From positions 1-43,436 of the forward strand of contig NZ_AZDU01000012.1 in assembly GCF_001434815.1 (NCBI RefSeq): a DNA stretch of 43,436 bases, given 5' to 3'. Positions 41,602 through 43,436 of the stretch are shown here, piece by piece. The stretch comes from Lactobacillus equicursoris DSM 19284 = JCM 14600 = CIP 110162. GTDB taxonomy: Bacteria > Bacillota > Bacilli > Lactobacillales > Lactobacillaceae. Position 1 is the stretch's first letter, and the number at the start of each line of letters is the position of its first letter. The notes under the pieces are model-generated. The model made no database searches, was not told the DNA's origin, and worked only from the letters and a program-made list of their open reading frames with translations. The position numbers were made by a program, and so were the translations under genes.

Positions 41602-42755
41602 TGAGCGTAGCCGGGATTATTGCCGAATATAATCCATTTCATAGCGGGCATGAGTTTTTGATGAACCAGGCCCGCTTAATTGCCGGGGATGACCCCATCA
41701 TCTGCGTGATGAGCGGCAACTATGTCCAAAGAGGCGAAATGGCCATTTTGGACAAGTGGTCAAGGGCCAAGGCGGCGGTTGAAGCTGGCGCTGACTTAGT
41801 CGTTGAGCTGCCATTTTCTTACGCCGTCGAAGCCGCCGACTTGTTTGCGACGGGCGGGGTGGAAGTTTTGAGCAAGCTGGGTGCAGAGCACCTGGTTTTT
41901 GGCGTGGAAGATGCCAACTTAAACTTTGAGTATTTTGGTCAAAAAATCGCCCAGACCCCGCGGCAAAGAGAGGAATTCGCTGACTACAGCCAGACTTATT
42001 CCACCCAGTACAACCAAATGGTGGCTCGGGAAGTTGGCCATGAGGTCAGCGAACCTAATGCCATTTTGGGTCTGGCCTACGCCGTGGCCAATGTCAACCT
42101 GGGCTCGCCCTTGACTCTGTCACCCGTCACCCGGGTAGGGGCGGGCCACGACGACATCTTGCAAAGAGAAGAAGTCGTCCAAAGCGCCAGCGCTATTCGC
42201 AACCTGCTCTTAAAGGGAGACGCCAAGGAAGACCTGACCCAGTGGCTGCCTAAGGGGGAAATCTCCGCTTTGGCAGCCCAAAAGGTCTTCCCTAACTGGG
42301 ATCTGCTTTTTCCGCTGTTAAAATACCGGCTAGAATCAGCTTCTCTGAAAGAGCTGCAGCAGATCTACCAGATGAGCGAGGGGCTGGAGTACAAGCTGAA
42401 GGCCGAAATCCACCTGGCTCAGAACTTCTCTGAATTCCTGCGCCATGTCAAGTCCAAGCGCTACACGTATTCGCGCCTGCGCCGCTTGTGCCTGTATACC
42501 TTGCTAAACGTAACTGAAGACGATGTCTATGGCAGCTTCGACCATGCCTCAACCCTGCTTTTAGCTTACAGCAAGCGGGGCCGCAAGTATTTGAAAAAGC
42601 ATAGGAAGGATTTTGCAATCGAAATCGTCTCTAAAGTCGACCGCAAGAAGGCACAAGAGGGGACTTTGGGCCTGCAAGTCCGGACCGACCGCCTCTTTGA
42701 GCAGGTGATCGGCGTTGATCAGAACTTTGGCCGCCGGCCAATCGAGGTAAATTAA
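41601..42755 (+). CDS. tmcAL: tRNA(Met) cytidine acetate ligase TmcAL
   Basis: A 384-residue enzyme; members use ATP and acetate to make N4-acetylcytidine at the wobble base of elongator tRNA-Met. The N-terminal nucleotidyltransferase motif is [16 protein letters not shown], then [23 protein letters not shown] and [18 protein letters not shown]. One-base overlaps with rsfS and with yceD show tight coupling. The assignment rests on the YlbM-like N terminus and context. Confidence 0.92.
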   Translation: MSVAGIIAEYNPFHSGHEFLMNQARLIAGDDPIICVMSGNYVQRGEMAILDKWSRAKAAVEAGADLVVELPFSYAVEAADLFATGGVEVLSKLGAEHLVFGVEDANLNFEYFGQKIAQTPRQREEFADYSQTYSTQYNQMVAREVGHEVSEPNAILGLAYAVANVNLGSPLTLSPVTRVGAGHDDILQREEVVQSASAIRNLLLKGDAKEDLTQWLPKGEISALAAQKVFPNWDLLFPLLKYRLESASLKELQQIYQMSEGLEYKLKAEIHLAQNFSEFLRHVKSKRYTYSRLRRLCLYTLLNVTEDDVYGSFDHASTLLLAYSKRGRKYLKKHRKDFAIEIVSKVDRKKAQEGTLGLQVRTDRLFEQVIGVDQNFGRRPIEVN

Positions 42756-43330
42756 TGTTAGAACTTTCTTTTTATCAAGTAAAAAACAGCCGTGAGCCAA
42801 TGACCACGGTTTCGGCTGACTTGACCTTTGACCAAGACTTTTACGACCGGGCTAAGGAACTGGTCTACGAAGTCAAGAGTGCTCACGTGGAAGGGCAAGT
42901 CTTTTATGATGAGCCTTTTGTCACTGGCAACTTCCAGGTGGAAACGGAATTGTCCGTGCCATCCTCTCGAAGCCTGCACCCAGTCGATCTGAAGCAAAAG
43001 TTTTCTTTTGTTGAAAACTACTCAGACCATGAGCCAACCCAAGAAGAAAAAGAGCTGGGCCTCTTGATCATCCCTTTGACTGACGACAAGATCGACATCC
43101 AGCGGGCAGTTGAAGACAACATTCTTTTGAACATCCCAACGACGGTCTTGACCGAAGAAGAAAAAGACGAAGGCGTCTACCCTGAAGGCAAGGACTGGGA
43201 AGTGGTGTCAGAGCAAAGCTTTGCCAGCCGGAAGAAGGACCAGGTCAACCCTGCCTTTGCCCAGCTGCAAGGCCTGCTTGACAAGCTGAATGCTGAAGAT
43301 CCTGAAAATCAGGATCAAAAGAATAAGTAA
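42755..43330 (+). CDS. YceD/DUF177-family protein
   Basis: The protein has 191 residues. Family features: VEGQVFYDEPFVTGNFQVETELSVPSSRSLHPVDL, then an acidic middle part and LNIPTTVLTEEEKDE. YceD proteins act in ribosome-related or rRNA processes and are usually followed by rpmF (bL32). No rpmF appears before the window ends; a terminator-like hairpin follows instead. The cysteines expected in some members are absent. Confidence 0.9.
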   Translation: MLELSFYQVKNSREPMTTVSADLTFDQDFYDRAKELVYEVKSAHVEGQVFYDEPFVTGNFQVETELSVPSSRSLHPVDLKQKFSFVENYSDHEPTQEEKELGLLIIPLTDDKIDIQRAVEDNILLNIPTTVLTEEEKDEGVYPEGKDWEVVSEQSFASRKKDQVNPAFAQLQGLLDKLNAEDPENQDQKNK

Positions 43331-43344
43331 AAGTTAAATCTTTG

Positions 43345-43398
43345 ATAAAAAATAACTTTTTACCTAGTAAAAAAGGACTAGAAAGAAGTTATTTTTTT
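43345..43398 (+). terminator. Terminator after the yqeH-yceD cluster
   Basis: AAAAATAACTT...AAGTTATTTTTTT with an inner CTAGT/ACTAG stem, ending in a T run. The last ~35 bp of the window show nothing further. Confidence 0.7.
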
Positions 43399-43436
43399 AA
43401 TGGAGACTGTCAATAACTTGGGATAATGTCCCGAAA

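Noticed and set aside
43399-43436. Possible start of rpmF or another gene at the right edge
   Set aside because: The visible bases hold no start codon with a ribosome site and no bL32 sequence.

Overview
The window is chromosomal DNA from a low-copy Gram-positive lactic acid bacterium and fits Lactobacillus delbrueckii best (subspecies not resolved). The main reason is a 1929-residue cell-envelope subtilisin, PrtB, with a lysine-rich non-LPXTG carboxy end. Supporting signs are G/C-rich third codon positions in the housekeeping genes, several decaying pseudogenes next to the proteinase gene, and standard Lactobacillales gene orders (polA-mutM-coaE-nrdR-dnaB-dnaI-thrS; infC-rpmI-rplT; yqeH-nadD-yqeK-rsfS-tmcAL-yceD). 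No rRNA or tRNA gene was seen.

Layout. 1-670: a 42-bp tandem array running off the left edge, then a 256-bp palindromic repeat element. 675-8981: secretion and housekeeping genes. The foldase gene prsA, ytxH, hit and ecsAB form the familiar prsA/hit/ecs neighbourhood, but pyrE, pyrF and pyrD lie inside it with a PyrR-type attenuator and back-to-back promoters. trmB, a thioredoxin-like gene and ytpR follow. 9026-18240: a decayed accessory stretch with a nonsense-interrupted unknown gene, an IS4-type remnant with 54-bp terminal inverted repeats, intact prtB, a heavily broken MalY/PatB-type C-S lyase gene, and a lone IS end.

18249-31000: murC; a second copy of the palindromic element; a MarR regulator and DHA2-type exporter with two evident operators; then DNA replication/repair and cofactor genes (polA, mutM, coaE, nrdR, dnaB, dnaI) and thrS under a T-box leader. 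31030-37380: an accessory island between thrS and infC, genes that are often neighbours. It holds an AAA ATPase with a PD-(D/E)XK-like carboxy domain bracketed by 42-bp direct repeats; a lactococcin-972-type bacteriocin locus (peptide, DUF1430-like membrane protein, ABC ATPase, YxeA-like protein truncated by a tandem duplication); and a tightly coupled pair encoding an unknown secreted protein and a small DUF1878-like cytosolic protein. 37409-43436: infC operon with a leader/attenuator and an ATA start, then the yqeH-to-yceD ribosome-assembly cluster.

How it works together. PrtB degrades milk casein outside the cell. PrsA is a plausible folding factor for it, since no prtM lies beside prtB. 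The MalY/PatB-type gene that would process sulfur amino acids is dead. The best candidates for something undescribed are the composite palindromic element (two copies with conserved internal spacing), the repeat-bracketed ATPase/nuclease-like gene with operator-like repeats over its promoter, and the secreted-protein/small-acidic-protein pair at the end of the bacteriocin island.
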